The position numbers and the translations under genes are program-made. Positions 1-8,581 of a DNA stretch of 64,000 nucleotides are shown here, in pieces; positions within the stretch are counted from its first letter, which is position 1; each line of letters begins with the position of its first letter. The stretch is from assembly GCA_947500295.1 (NCBI GenBank), contig CANMRM010000001.1:1-64000 (forward strand), written 5' to 3'. Origin of the DNA: an uncultured Kordiimonas sp. GTDB lineage: Bacteria > Pseudomonadota > Alphaproteobacteria > Sphingomonadales > Kordiimonadaceae. Below the pieces are notes generated by a model. That model had not been told where the DNA came from, searched no databases, and worked only from the letters and a program-made list of their open reading frames with translations.

Positions 1-36
1 GGATATGCCCGCACAGGACCCAAACAGACACAACCG

Positions 37-1737
37 TCAGGATAGCCAGTGCTGCGCCAACAATGAAGGCAGGGGCACTGATGCATTCTTCTTGTCGCGC
101 TTGTCGCCGCCTATATTGTTGAGTTCGGATGATTTTGGGATGACATGAGGACCAAACGTGCTTTCGTCCGTACCACTCTGGTAAAAACCCACAAGAGCGA
201 TGCCAACATTCCGGAACATTAACCCGGTGATGGTCACATATTCCGCATCGTAAGTGCTAAAACCCTCAAACTCCCGGCCAAGCTTCAAGATGGCGCCCGC
301 AACAGCCCGCGTCAAAGTGTCCTCGCCGGGCGCCACACTAATCGTCCGGTCAATGCCAAATTGCGCCCCCGGTTCCTGCTTGGGATACCAGGCTACGCCC
401 GTATCATCTCTTTCAGTGGGTATCAGGTCTGAGCTTACACCAAAGCCCGACTGCTTCTTCAAACTCGGCACGAGCAGTCCCGAGGCAGAACGCTCCAACG
501 CAATATTCTCGCTAACAAACCCTTCGGAAATTTTCGGCTTGCTGACGTCATTCAACAAGTTGTTCCGAAAGTCGATACCCGAAACATCATCATAGATCGA
601 GAAAACGTCGCGGCCAGGATCATTGGCAACCAAGTTTTTACGAAAAATGCTATCGACAGGAACCGCACTTCGTTCGCGATCGCTGCCGGCTGCCAACTGG
701 ATGTGGTCGCTGGCGATAATGCTGTTGTTCTCAATGATCGCGTTACGGACCTGATGGTATCGATTGATCGGCGAGTTGGGCACACCGTTCATCACTACGA
801 ACGCACTCCCAAACCGGTACCCTTTCAGACCCTCCATATAGTTGTTGCGAATGGTCTGGTCCGCATTGATCACGCGGATACCGCCAGTGTGTTCCTTGCC
901 ATTTCCAAAGAACACATTGTCTTCAACAAAATTACCATTGCCGTGTCGCAGCGTTAACGTACCGCGAGCCTCAAAAAAAGTGTTGGCACGAATGATGTTA
1001 CCGCCCGATTTAACCGAAATGATTTCGAGCTCACCGTTGGTGCGATCAAAATAATTGTGCTCAACAATGGTGTTTGAATTCGTGAGCGAATAGCGGCTGG
1101 TTCCTATCCGCAAAGTCTCGCCACCATTTGATCCAAGGGGTGGGCGTGGACCAAAGTAATTGTGATCGATTTTATGGCCGTTTTCCCGGCTCTGTTCAGT
1201 ATCCAGTCGAACAGCCATCGTGACGCCGCGGTTGCGCTTTCCTGCCAAATGATTGTGATCAAACCGGTTGTTTTTGCCGTACATAATGACCCAGAAGTCG
1301 CTCTCCCCAGGGTCTGGATTGTTGTAATTATCGATCACCACCTCTGTGACACGGCTGTTGCTGGCCAAATGCGCCTTGTTGCGCCGGAACGAAATCACTT
1401 CGCTTGTGGGCGTGTATCCGTCCTTGAAGACAAGTCCGCGTACAACCAGGTGATTGCCGGCGATCCGCAAATTGCTTTGCCCGGACAAAACAACCTGCCC
1501 TTTGGTTTCGGCCGCAAGCGTGATCGGCCTTTCCGCCGTTCCCTCGCCGGTAAAGACCATCTCAAAATCTGACCAGTTGCCATTTTGTAGAACAATCGTA
1601 TCACCAGGCACTGCGCTCTTAACCGCTTGCTTGTAAGCTTTTTGATCAGCTACCAGAATGTCTTCTGCTTGAACCGTTGCAACAGGAACCAACAGCAGGA
1701 CTGAAAAAGCAAACAGACATTTAAAACCACGGTTCAT
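37..1737 (-). CDS. PL6-family polysaccharide lyase (alginate lyase/chondroitinase-B type), short or aberrant C-terminus
   Basis: Exported lyase that would cleave uronate-containing polysaccharide, probably alginate, by beta-elimination in the periplasm or outside the cell. I use the ATG at 1737 because it gives a clean signal peptide ending TVQA (residues 1-24); an in-frame GTG lies 15 nt upstream. Parallel beta-helix repeats run through the protein. The PL6 active-site region is intact: GELEII (E236, E238, likely Ca2+ ligands), Lys243 in ISVKS and Arg264 in LTLRHG are the expected catalytic base and acid. A second domain appears to begin at VAPGEDTL, about residue 475, but only about 90 residues follow, far less than in two-domain PL6 enzymes. 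The last ~60 residues look degenerate, and a hydrophobic reading continues in another frame beyond the stop towards the window edge. A neighbouring TonB receptor and GntR regulator fit an alginate locus. Family call is firm; substrate is inferred. Confidence 0.85.
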   Translation of the reverse strand: MNRGFKCLFAFSVLLLVPVATVQAEDILVADQKAYKQAVKSAVPGDTIVLQNGNWSDFEMVFTGEGTAERPITLAAETKGQVVLSGQSNLRIAGNHLVVRGLVFKDGYTPTSEVISFRRNKAHLASNSRVTEVVIDNYNNPDPGESDFWVIMYGKNNRFDHNHLAGKRNRGVTMAVRLDTEQSRENGHKIDHNYFGPRPPLGSNGGETLRIGTSRYSLTNSNTIVEHNYFDRTNGELEIISVKSGGNIIRANTFFEARGTLTLRHGNGNFVEDNVFFGNGKEHTGGIRVINADQTIRNNYMEGLKGYRFGSAFVVMNGVPNSPINRYHQVRNAIIENNSIIASDHIQLAAGSDRERSAVPVDSIFRKNLVANDPGRDVFSIYDDVSGIDFRNNLLNDVSKPKISEGFVSENIALERSASGLLVPSLKKQSGFGVSSDLIPTERDDTGVAWYPKQEPGAQFGIDRTISVAPGEDTLTRAVAGAILKLGREFEGFSTYDAEYVTITGLMFRNVGIALVGFYQSGTDESTFGPHVIPKSSELNNIGGDKRDKKNASVPLPSLLAQHWLS

Positions 1738-1859
1738 CAGTTTTTGGTCCACGCCAATGGCCGTTTAAAGGTTGAGGCGGCAGGCACCCGGATGATTATT
1801 GGGGTAGAGATACCTGCAACCGACTGCCAGTACTTGGGTAAATACAATTTGGCACTGTC

Positions 1860-4800
1860 CTAGAATTTCCCTCGGATACCAAAGAACACTCTTGGACCGT
1901 ATACATTGACCTCGGCGAAGTTTGTCCGGATAGGATTGTATTGAACCCGTGGCTCGTTAAACAGGTTAATGACTTCAAGTGAGAGACGCACACTGTCGGT
2001 TAGCTTGTAGGAAGCGCGGGCTTCTACGACACTTGTCGCGCCAACAAAGCGCAGATTTCCGGGCGTGCTAATGAACTGCTGGAAATATTCGCTGCGATAT
2101 TTGTACACCAGTTGGATATCGAGATCGCCATATCCCCAATATAATTGACCCGCAAATACATGTTTGGACAGGCCTGGGATATCGGCGGGTTCCACAATGC
2201 CTACGCGTTCAATCACTGATCCGTCTCCGGCTATGATGGAAGCAGCACCGAAGTTGGCGTCTTCAAACTCGAAGTTCGAGTCTGCATAATTGTAGCTCAC
2301 CTTGACACCCAAACCAGAGAGCGCACCGGGCAAGTTGGTGAAAGTGTGCGCCGCAGTAACCTCAAGCCCGAAAATCTCACTGTTCGAATCGTCCAGTTCC
2401 TGCGTCGTGACAACAGCTGTCAGGTCCTGGCCATCGATGCTAAAGGTTTCAAGCTGACCAACGTTACGGAAACCACCATTGAAGCGCTTGTAGTAAAGAC
2501 CGCCAGCGAGGATGGTGTCCTCTGTTGGATACCATTCCAGGGCCACGTCAAAGTTCCAGGACATCAATGGATCAATCTGCGGGTTACCAAAACCATCGAC
2601 CTGAGCCACCACATCCGCGATGTCGGTTGAGCCATTTTCATTGTCAATGCTAGAGCTGAAAGACCGGCCGATGCCCAGGTCAGACGGATCTGGCCGAGAC
2701 ATGGCGCGGAAGATGCCCATCCGCATCAGAACGTCATCTTCCAGATCCAGAACAATGTTCGCGCTTGGCAAGAAGCGGGTGTATTCATGAGTGTCCCGGA
2801 TGGTGACCAGATTACTGTTGTCGACACCCAGACCCGTGATCGCGCCTGTGTCGTCCCGGTCGAGAACGATAGCACCACGGAACCCATCTGAAGTTACCTT
2901 GGTGTTGACGACACGAACACCAAAGTTACCACGCGTGGGCAGGTCCCCAAACGTTGTTTCAAAGTTGGCTTGAACGTATCCGGCCCACGTTTCTTCCTCT
3001 ACGTCTGTGATCTGAAGCGGGTTGTTGCCCGTGCCCATCACATCGCTACCGAGGAAAACCTGGTCTGCAGTTGGGAAGTCGATGGCCCGGCCCAACAGTG
3101 TTTCAGCCAAACAGATTGGATTGAAAGCGACATAGCTTGCACCGGTCCCATTGGCCAACACATTACCGTCATCGTCCGTATTGGTTATGAGTTCGCCGTC
3201 CGCAACCGACGACAAAAAGTCTGACTCCGGGAAGCTGCTGTAGCGGCAAGCCGCGTTTGCGGCGATGCCGTCGCCTACGTCGAGCGGATTGCCGTCTGTT
3301 TCGCGGCGAACTCTTGGCACCGCGTCATACTTCATTTCAGAGAAGCGGGCACCGGCCATTACATTGGAAATGAAATCTCCGCCCAAATCGTAATCAAAGT
3401 CGAGGCGTATGGCTTCAACACTGTGGTTGCGGAACTGGTTCAGGTCCTCCCGCACGCGAGGCCCCACATCGAAATTGTCCGGGTCCGTAACATCGAAATT
3501 CCGGAATACAAAACGCTGAACATCATCTTCAACAATGACGCCGGCAAAAATGTCTTCCGACCCGCTGTCACCATCAGTGTCTGAACGCAGTCGGGCCTGA
3601 ACGATATTTTCACGACGCTCAGTTTTGGAATAAGAGTAGTCCAGAACAGCACTAAGCCGATCATTGACCTGGTAGGCAATGCTGGCACCACCACCGATGT
3701 ATTCCTCCAGACGTTCAGCGAACTGTGAATTCACTTCTGCGCCATCGAAGGTCGTAAAACCGAGAGGCGCACCAAGGGGGCTGACTTCGAGGGGGACGAT
3801 TTCTCCGTCTTCGCCAGGGTTCAGGATAGAGTTGCCATCGATCGTAAGGTCGTGACGACGCTCCGAGAAATCGCGATCAGAGTATTGGAAATCCAGGTTG
3901 ATGTCCCACCGCTCATTTGGCCGCCACTGTACCGCCGAAAAAACCGAATTGCGCTCGTCGTCCGTGATATTTTGACGGAAATGTCGCTGGCTTGAAGTGA
4001 AGAGGAACGGCGTATTCGCGTCCAGTGCCTGCCCGGTCGCAGGATCAACTTCCAGGTCCAGATCACCCCCACCTGAGTCACAGTTTTGGTCCTGGTCCCC
4101 AAGGCTGTCTACACCAAAATCATCGCTATCCGGGTCACCCGAAATAACATTTCGGCAGTCCCGGAAGCCGCTGGACGTCCGAGATTCCTGTTCAGGGTTT
4201 GTCGTCAGGTTCTTCTGGTATCCAAATGATATACCCACATCGCCAAGACCATTCAGCTCGAACTGGTCAACGTAGCTAAGCGTTATCCTGTGACCAAAAT
4301 CGCGCTCCCGCAGGTCCTTGTCGATGTTGAAGTTGTCGGGATTGTAGTTCAATTTGTATTCGGCCTGAATACGTTGTTTGCCATATTCGAGGGGCCGAAG
4401 CGTATCAAGTTGGATCTGGCCGGAAACGCCGCCCTCGATCAGGCCGGCCTCCATCGTTTTGTAGATCGCCAATTTGTTGAAGAGTTCTGACGGGAACTGA
4501 CTGAAGTTAACCGACCGGTCGCCGGACCCGTTTGCTGCCTCTCGGCCATTGATGACGGTTGACCCAAGGTATGGACCAAGCCCGCGAACTGCAATCTCCG
4601 TCGCACCACCCTGTTCACGGTGTGAAGCCGCGCTCGTGAGCGTTTCGAGCGCTTCACCGATTGAAAGCGCTGGAATGTCACCAATATCGTCGGCACTCAA
4701 GGCATCAACAATGCTGGTTGCCTGTCGTTTAACCTGGATTGACGAACGGACAGTTTGGCGCGTGCCGGTTACAACAATTTCCTCCAGCCTGTCAGCAGCT

Positions 4801-4937
4801 TCGTCTGTATCCGCTTCCTGGGCAGTCACCTGCAGGCTAACCATCGGCAAAGCCGCACCGGCGAGCAACATGGCTTTTAGCGATAGAACGCGTTTATTGG
4901 ACAACCAATTTTTTTGAATCTCTGATGTTGATCGCAT
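1860..4937 (-). CDS. TonB-dependent receptor, TonB-Xanth-Caul subfamily (likely oligosaccharide uptake)
   Basis: Outer-membrane active transporter of 1025 residues driven by TonB-ExbBD. A signal peptide ends near QVTAQEAD, followed by the TonB-box-like stretch EEIVVTGTRQTV. The plug contains SIGEALETL, TEIAVRGLGP and INGREAANG-type motifs, and an EAGLIEGGVSGQIQL segment characteristic of the Xanthomonas/Caulobacter carbohydrate receptor subfamily. The C-terminus ends in an aromatic beta-strand, VFFGIRGKF. The ATG at 4937 is preceded by a strong GGGAGGG Shine-Dalgarno. It lies between a PL6 lyase and a GntR-type gene, so alginate oligomers are the most likely ligand (inference). The upstream region carries a TTGGT-N2-ACCAA palindrome at 5076-5089 that could be the operator of the neighbouring regulator. 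Confidence 0.93.
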   Translation of the reverse strand: MRSTSEIQKNWLSNKRVLSLKAMLLAGAALPMVSLQVTAQEADTDEAADRLEEIVVTGTRQTVRSSIQVKRQATSIVDALSADDIGDIPALSIGEALETLTSAASHREQGGATEIAVRGLGPYLGSTVINGREAANGSGDRSVNFSQFPSELFNKLAIYKTMEAGLIEGGVSGQIQLDTLRPLEYGKQRIQAEYKLNYNPDNFNIDKDLRERDFGHRITLSYVDQFELNGLGDVGISFGYQKNLTTNPEQESRTSSGFRDCRNVISGDPDSDDFGVDSLGDQDQNCDSGGGDLDLEVDPATGQALDANTPFLFTSSQRHFRQNITDDERNSVFSAVQWRPNERWDINLDFQYSDRDFSERRHDLTIDGNSILNPGEDGEIVPLEVSPLGAPLGFTTFDGAEVNSQFAERLEEYIGGGASIAYQVNDRLSAVLDYSYSKTERRENIVQARLRSDTDGDSGSEDIFAGVIVEDDVQRFVFRNFDVTDPDNFDVGPRVREDLNQFRNHSVEAIRLDFDYDLGGDFISNVMAGARFSEMKYDAVPRVRRETDGNPLDVGDGIAANAACRYSSFPESDFLSSVADGELITNTDDDGNVLANGTGASYVAFNPICLAETLLGRAIDFPTADQVFLGSDVMGTGNNPLQITDVEEETWAGYVQANFETTFGDLPTRGNFGVRVVNTKVTSDGFRGAIVLDRDDTGAITGLGVDNSNLVTIRDTHEYTRFLPSANIVLDLEDDVLMRMGIFRAMSRPDPSDLGIGRSFSSSIDNENGSTDIADVVAQVDGFGNPQIDPLMSWNFDVALEWYPTEDTILAGGLYYKRFNGGFRNVGQLETFSIDGQDLTAVVTTQELDDSNSEIFGLEVTAAHTFTNLPGALSGLGVKVSYNYADSNFEFEDANFGAASIIAGDGSVIERVGIVEPADIPGLSKHVFAGQLYWGYGDLDIQLVYKYRSEYFQQFISTPGNLRFVGATSVVEARASYKLTDSVRLSLEVINLFNEPRVQYNPIRTNFAEVNVYGPRVFFGIRGKF

Positions 4938-5050
4938 CTTTCCCTCCCATGGATATGCTGATCAAGCATGCGATTCTTCCCCGACGCATGCTCCTCTCCC
5001 ATGCTCAACACCTATCTATGGCACAAAAATCTGTCAACCATTAAAATATA

Positions 5051-5089
5051 CCAATTTCGTGGTATTGATTGACCTATTGGTTTACCAAT
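5051..5089. promoter_or_regulatory. Putative GntR/FadR-type operator upstream of the TonB receptor
   Basis: Perfect palindrome ATTGGT-TT-ACCAAT at 5076-5089, preceded by a looser inverted repeat ATACCA-N6-TGGTAT at about 5049-5066. The TnGTnnnACnA core is the known pattern for FadR-subfamily GntR regulators. The same core recurs upstream of the regulator gene (6027-6051). No site was tested; the assignment rests on motif symmetry and position in the A+T-rich receptor promoter region. Confidence 0.6.
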
Positions 5090-5218
5090 TAAAATTTACG
5101 CAGTTTTTCTAGATAGTTATTCCTCCCACGGCACGACAGCGCAAAAAAGGTGAAAACGCTGGTACTTTGTGAAACAGGCACTTTGCCCGCTCCTGTGGGC
5201 AAGATTGACGTGTTCGAG

Positions 5219-5963
5219 TCAGCCGATGCGTGAACTGATTGAAAAGCAGGCGCGGCTTGCCGACATTTGCCGCTGTACCGCAGCTACGGCTTCTTCTTCT
5301 GTGGCGACCAACATGGCGTCCAGCAATCGTGCAAAATGCTGACGCATGGCTGCGCGAGCAGCGACAGGGTCCCGGCTCTTCAGAGCATCGACAATAGAGC
5401 TGTGCTCTTCGGTTCGATAGGACGAGTCTTGCGAGCAGACCATCTTGTAAACACCATGGTGGTGCTGGGACTCTATTCTCATTTTGCAGAGCGTTTCAAT
5501 AACATGGATAATTGCTGTGTTGCCGGAAGCGTTGGCAATCGTCATATGAAAATCTTTGTCCGCTTCGTCCGCTTCAGCGCCTGCTTCCTTTGCCATTTCC
5601 GCGATAAACCGTTCAAGTTTGGCAATGTCTGTGTCAGAAATTATCGGTGCCGCCAGCGCAGCCAATTCTCCCTCAAAAACCGCGCGCGCCTCGGTAAACT
5701 CCAAAGGACCAACGTCCGGAATTCTGGGCCCATTGAATCCATCCGGCCTGTCCAGAACATATGCACCTGATCCAGCACGAACCTCTATGTGCCCCATTGT
5801 TTCGAGGAGCGATTTCTGCTTCCCGAACCACCACACGACTGACATCAAATCGATCGGCGAGATCTTGTTCGCCGGGCAACCTGCTGCCTGGAGCAATCTC
5901 GCCAACCTGGATTAACCCAAGGATCTGCTTCGCAACAGTTTTGTACAAACGTCGATCTGGCAT
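5219..5963 (-). pseudogene. GntR-family (FadR/FCD) transcriptional regulator interrupted by a +1 frameshift
   Basis: Two overlapping reading frames together make one FadR-type regulator of about 247 residues. The first (from ATG 5963; a TTG lies 15 nt upstream) encodes the winged helix: LYKTVAKQIL, GSRLPGEQDLADRFDVSRVVVREA. The second carries LETMGHIEVRAGSGAYV followed by the FCD ligand domain, with DFHMTIANASGN and EEHSSIVDALKSRDP supplying the metal-binding Asp/His residues. The frames join if one base is removed from the GCTCCTCG run (plus-strand about 5805-5810), restoring REAEIALETMGH. As given, translation leaves frame within the DNA-binding domain, so no functional repressor would be made. 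It could be a real inactivating mutation or a one-base sequencing error. Adjacent alginate genes suggest a uronate-responsive repressor. Confidence 0.8.
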
Positions 5964-6000
5964 CACGATGCTTCTCAATCAAAACCACCGCCGCTATCGA

Positions 6001-6051
6001 ATTGGTATGCGCAAACGGACGACCAATTGATAAACCAAATTGGTAAACCAA
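6001..6051. promoter_or_regulatory. Tandem GntR-type operator copies upstream of the regulator gene
   Basis: TTGGTAAACCAA at 6040-6051 is the reverse complement of the core palindrome in front of the TonB receptor. A one-mismatch copy, TTGATAAACCAA, lies 13 bp away at 6027-6038, and half-sites ATTGGT and ACCAAT stand at 6001-6006 and 6022-6027. Placement immediately upstream of the regulator suggests autoregulation. Function is inferred from repetition only. Confidence 0.6.
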
Positions 6052-6112
6052 ACAAGTTATGTTGCAGAGACTAATAACGCAGGCTAGGTCGGATGCTATA
6101 CTTTGTAGAAGG

Positions 6113-7081
6113 TCAGTCAGAATGATCCAACTCGAGAGCCACTCTGAACCCGAGCAGCTGACTGTGATATACGGCGAAGTCAGCGGCCTGCGCGCCGGCA
6201 CGTGCCCAGTCCGTTCCTGAAACCCACCCACCACCTTTTGGTGTTCTCCGGTCACACTCACCGCCATCTTCTTCAAGCCATGGGCGTCCATGGGTTGGCA
6301 CAGCAGATTTGTCGCGGTGAAGGCAATCGTCTGTCCATTCCCAAGCATTCCCAATCATGTCGTAAAGACCCCATGGATTAGGCTTGAAACTGGCGACCGG
6401 CGCCGTGTGCAAATAACCATCATTGCAATTGAATACAGGCGCATAGGTGAAGTTGCGGCGAAAATTCTCATCGCCAATATTGGCATAGTCGCATGCATCT
6501 GCATTGGCAAATCCCCAAAACCACGGTCCGCGGGTTCCGGCTCGCGCCGAATACTCCCATTCTGTAGCGGATGGCAACCGGTATGGTTTTCCAGTTTTTT
6601 CAGCAAGCCACGAAACATATGCTGTTGCATCAAAATGGCTGACACAGACGACTGGGTGCTTCTCATTTTGCGGAATACCCGGACTGTGCCACGTATGTGC
6701 TTTTACATAGCCAAGAATGCGGTTGAACCCCCAAGTATTGCACCCATCTGTTGCCATTTGATGATTGGTTTCGTCCATGAAGGTGCGATACTCGGCGCGC
6801 GTTACCTCTGTTTTTCCGATTGCAAACCGATAGTCGAGAACAACTTTTCGTAGCGGCAGGTCACCTCGTTTGGTGTTGGCCTCAAAAGGTTCGACCCCCA
6901 ACGTGCCTTCGCCCGTTGGCATAACCACCATTTCCGGGCACTGGTCGCAATCCTGAAAAGTATCAGGAGCTACAACTTCCTGATCCTGTGCATGCCCAGT
7001 CAGCGCAAGAAAGCTGGCTGATGCCAGCCCAACACACACAGAGAGGCAATGCCTGGAGTAAATATTACTGCATTTATTCAT
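6113..7081 (-). CDS. Exported formylglycine-generating-enzyme fold protein (SUMF1 superfamily, lacks the catalytic Cys)
   Basis: Protein of 322 residues with a signal peptide ending near GHAQDQE, hence periplasmic. The SUMF1/FGE fold is clear: MVVMPTGEGTLG near the start, FAIGKTEVTRAEYRTFM, HPVVCVSHFDATAYVSWL, YRLPSATEWEYSARAG, NPWGLYDMIGNAWEWTDD, then KGGGW and LGFRVAL at the end. In true sulfatase-activating enzymes a cysteine pair follows the GGSW-type motif; here that segment reads GGGWVSGTDWARAGAQ with no cysteine. It is therefore better compared with non-FGE members such as PvdO or NirV, whose roles accompany periplasmic redox systems. It starts 5 nt after the cytochrome c gene and is the last gene of the leftward oxidase operon. 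No sulfatase lies nearby. Confidence 0.85.
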   Translation of the reverse strand: MNKCSNIYSRHCLSVCVGLASASFLALTGHAQDQEVVAPDTFQDCDQCPEMVVMPTGEGTLGVEPFEANTKRGDLPLRKVVLDYRFAIGKTEVTRAEYRTFMDETNHQMATDGCNTWGFNRILGYVKAHTWHSPGIPQNEKHPVVCVSHFDATAYVSWLAEKTGKPYRLPSATEWEYSARAGTRGPWFWGFANADACDYANIGDENFRRNFTYAPVFNCNDGYLHTAPVASFKPNPWGLYDMIGNAWEWTDDCLHRDKSAVPTHGRPWLEEDGGECDRRTPKGGGWVSGTDWARAGAQAADFAVYHSQLLGFRVALELDHSD

Positions 7082-7086
7082 GGCTT

Positions 7087-7533
7087 TTACTGCGTTTCCT
7101 TGGCCAAATAGAGGATCAGAGCTTGTCTGTCAGAAGCTTTCGGCAAACCGGCAAAAACCATTCTGTTGCCCTTCACAAAACCGCCGGGTGACGTGAGCCA
7201 GGCGTCCAAATTTTCCTCGGTCCAGGTAACACCTGCCTTGGAAAGTGGTTCCGAGTAGGCATATCCTTCCTTGGCTGCTGCTTTCGCACCCATTAGTCCA
7301 TGCAGATTGGGGCCCGTCAGATGGCGTTCACCTTCCTTCAACGTATGGCATGACCGACAACGCAAAAACACTATGCGTCCTCGCTTCAGCAAAGCAGCAC
7401 CATCAGTGCGGCCCGAAGAGCTAGCAAGCGTTTTGGTTTCGGCGGCAATTCCTGCAGTACCATTGTCAGCCTGCGCCGCCGGCGCAAGTCCAGCTATTAT
7501 TGAAGTCGCAACGAGAATTTTTTGGATAGTCAT
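7087..7533 (-). CDS. Periplasmic class I cytochrome c
   Basis: Small exported c-type cytochrome of 148 residues. The signal peptide ends around LAPAAQA. The haem-attachment motif CRSCH is at residues 59-63, with GPNLHGLMG after it, and M125 in GNRMVFAGL is the probable sixth ligand; the C-terminal helix DRQALILYLAKE is typical of the family. The ATG follows a GAGGGTCC ribosome site. It is encoded downstream of a CpcT-like gene and a flavin amine oxidase, and directly upstream of an FGE-fold protein. It may accept electrons from a periplasmic oxidation carried out by this cluster; that partnership is inference. Confidence 0.9.
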   Translation of the reverse strand: MTIQKILVATSIIAGLAPAAQADNGTAGIAAETKTLASSSGRTDGAALLKRGRIVFLRCRSCHTLKEGERHLTGPNLHGLMGAKAAAKEGYAYSEPLSKAGVTWTEENLDAWLTSPGGFVKGNRMVFAGLPKASDRQALILYLAKETQ

Positions 7534-7565
7534 AGTCGGACCCTCTTGATATCAGACATGAAACA

Positions 7566-8558
7566 CTAGAGTTCTTCAAAAAGCTGCCGGAAGGTATAGC
7601 CTTCAAGGTGACAAAAGGCGCCCACCTCACCGGCATTTAAACCAAACTGTCGAGATAGCGGGTCTGCCACGCCGTAGGCGACAGACCTACGCTCGCCAGT
7701 TTTGCGCAGCGAATAGTAGATAAAATCAGGACGCGTATCGTAGTAGGGGTATTCCTTTTCACGGAGCAGGAGCTCAAACGCCTGCCCGTCAGTATTGCGG
7801 ACTGCATTGCCCACGCCGCCTTGGCTGTGGATACGCAAGTCCTTAACAATTTGTTGGTCAGCAGGCTTTTCAGCGTAAAAATACACATCGCAGATGTACA
7901 TGCGTGACCGTCGCAACCGAGCTGGCTTGCCCGGCCTGGTTCCTCGGAAAAAGCTGTCATCTGACACTAGGTAAGTGGTGTCATCGCGCCAAAATTTTGT
8001 GGCTGACAAAACAATATTGTGAACTGAATAACGTTGCTCTTCACCGTTACCAAATACACATGTTTTTGCGTCCATACCGCCTTCAAACTGATCCGCCACA
8101 CGGCGGATAAACACATCACACTCTGCGAGAAACACCACATCCTGCGTAGACAGACCTGACAATTTGGATAGTTCGTTGTGCGCACCACGGACGTCACCGG
8201 CATTCCTGAAAAAACCCTGTTTCATGCGGATTGTTCCGCGTTCGAGGTCCGTTTCAAATGTTACCAGCCGCTGGCGAATAACATCATCAGGGTTATTATC
8301 TTTGTATTCTTCCACATAGAATACGTGATCCCCAAATGAAGGCAATTCGATGCGTTTGTGCGCCGTATGAAGACGAATCGGCTTTTCATCTTTGGAGCGA
8401 GAGCGAGCGTGAAACCACAGTTGCTCTTCGTTATCAAATTCCCCCTCGAACCAATCCGCAAGGATCAGCAGATCACGGGCTAGCGGGTTTTCCGCGTCAT
8501 CTGACCGTGCAGGCAAAAAAGCGAACGAAACTAACAAAAGAATTGTCGAAAGTCGCAC
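7566..8558 (-). CDS. Exported CpcT/CpeT-family (chromophore lyase-like) protein
   Basis: Protein of 330 residues starting at GTG 8558, with a GGGGGACAG ribosome site just upstream. A short signal peptide (LLLVSFAFLPARS) directs export. The CpcT/CpeT signature is present: LADWFEGEFDNEEQLW, then LPSFGDHVFYVEEYKDN, followed by VIRQRLVTFETD and a later AECDVFIRR-type segment. In cyanobacteria this lipocalin-like fold attaches bilins to phycobiliproteins in the cytoplasm; in proteobacteria its role is unknown. The C-terminal ~100 residues (CDVYFYAEKP to FRQLFEEL) also look family-typical. A second, shorter homologue is encoded at 17709-18407 in the other arm of the cluster, and each is next to or near a flavin amine oxidase. 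Export argues against a role like that of the cyanobacterial enzymes. The substrate is not known. Confidence 0.8.
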   Translation of the reverse strand: MRLSTILLLVSFAFLPARSDDAENPLARDLLILADWFEGEFDNEEQLWFHARSRSKDEKPIRLHTAHKRIELPSFGDHVFYVEEYKDNNPDDVIRQRLVTFETDLERGTIRMKQGFFRNAGDVRGAHNELSKLSGLSTQDVVFLAECDVFIRRVADQFEGGMDAKTCVFGNGEEQRYSVHNIVLSATKFWRDDTTYLVSDDSFFRGTRPGKPARLRRSRMYICDVYFYAEKPADQQIVKDLRIHSQGGVGNAVRNTDGQAFELLLREKEYPYYDTRPDFIYYSLRKTGERRSVAYGVADPLSRQFGLNAGEVGAFCHLEGYTFRQLFEEL

Positions 8559-8581
8559 TGGCTGTCCCCCGGAAATTAGGT

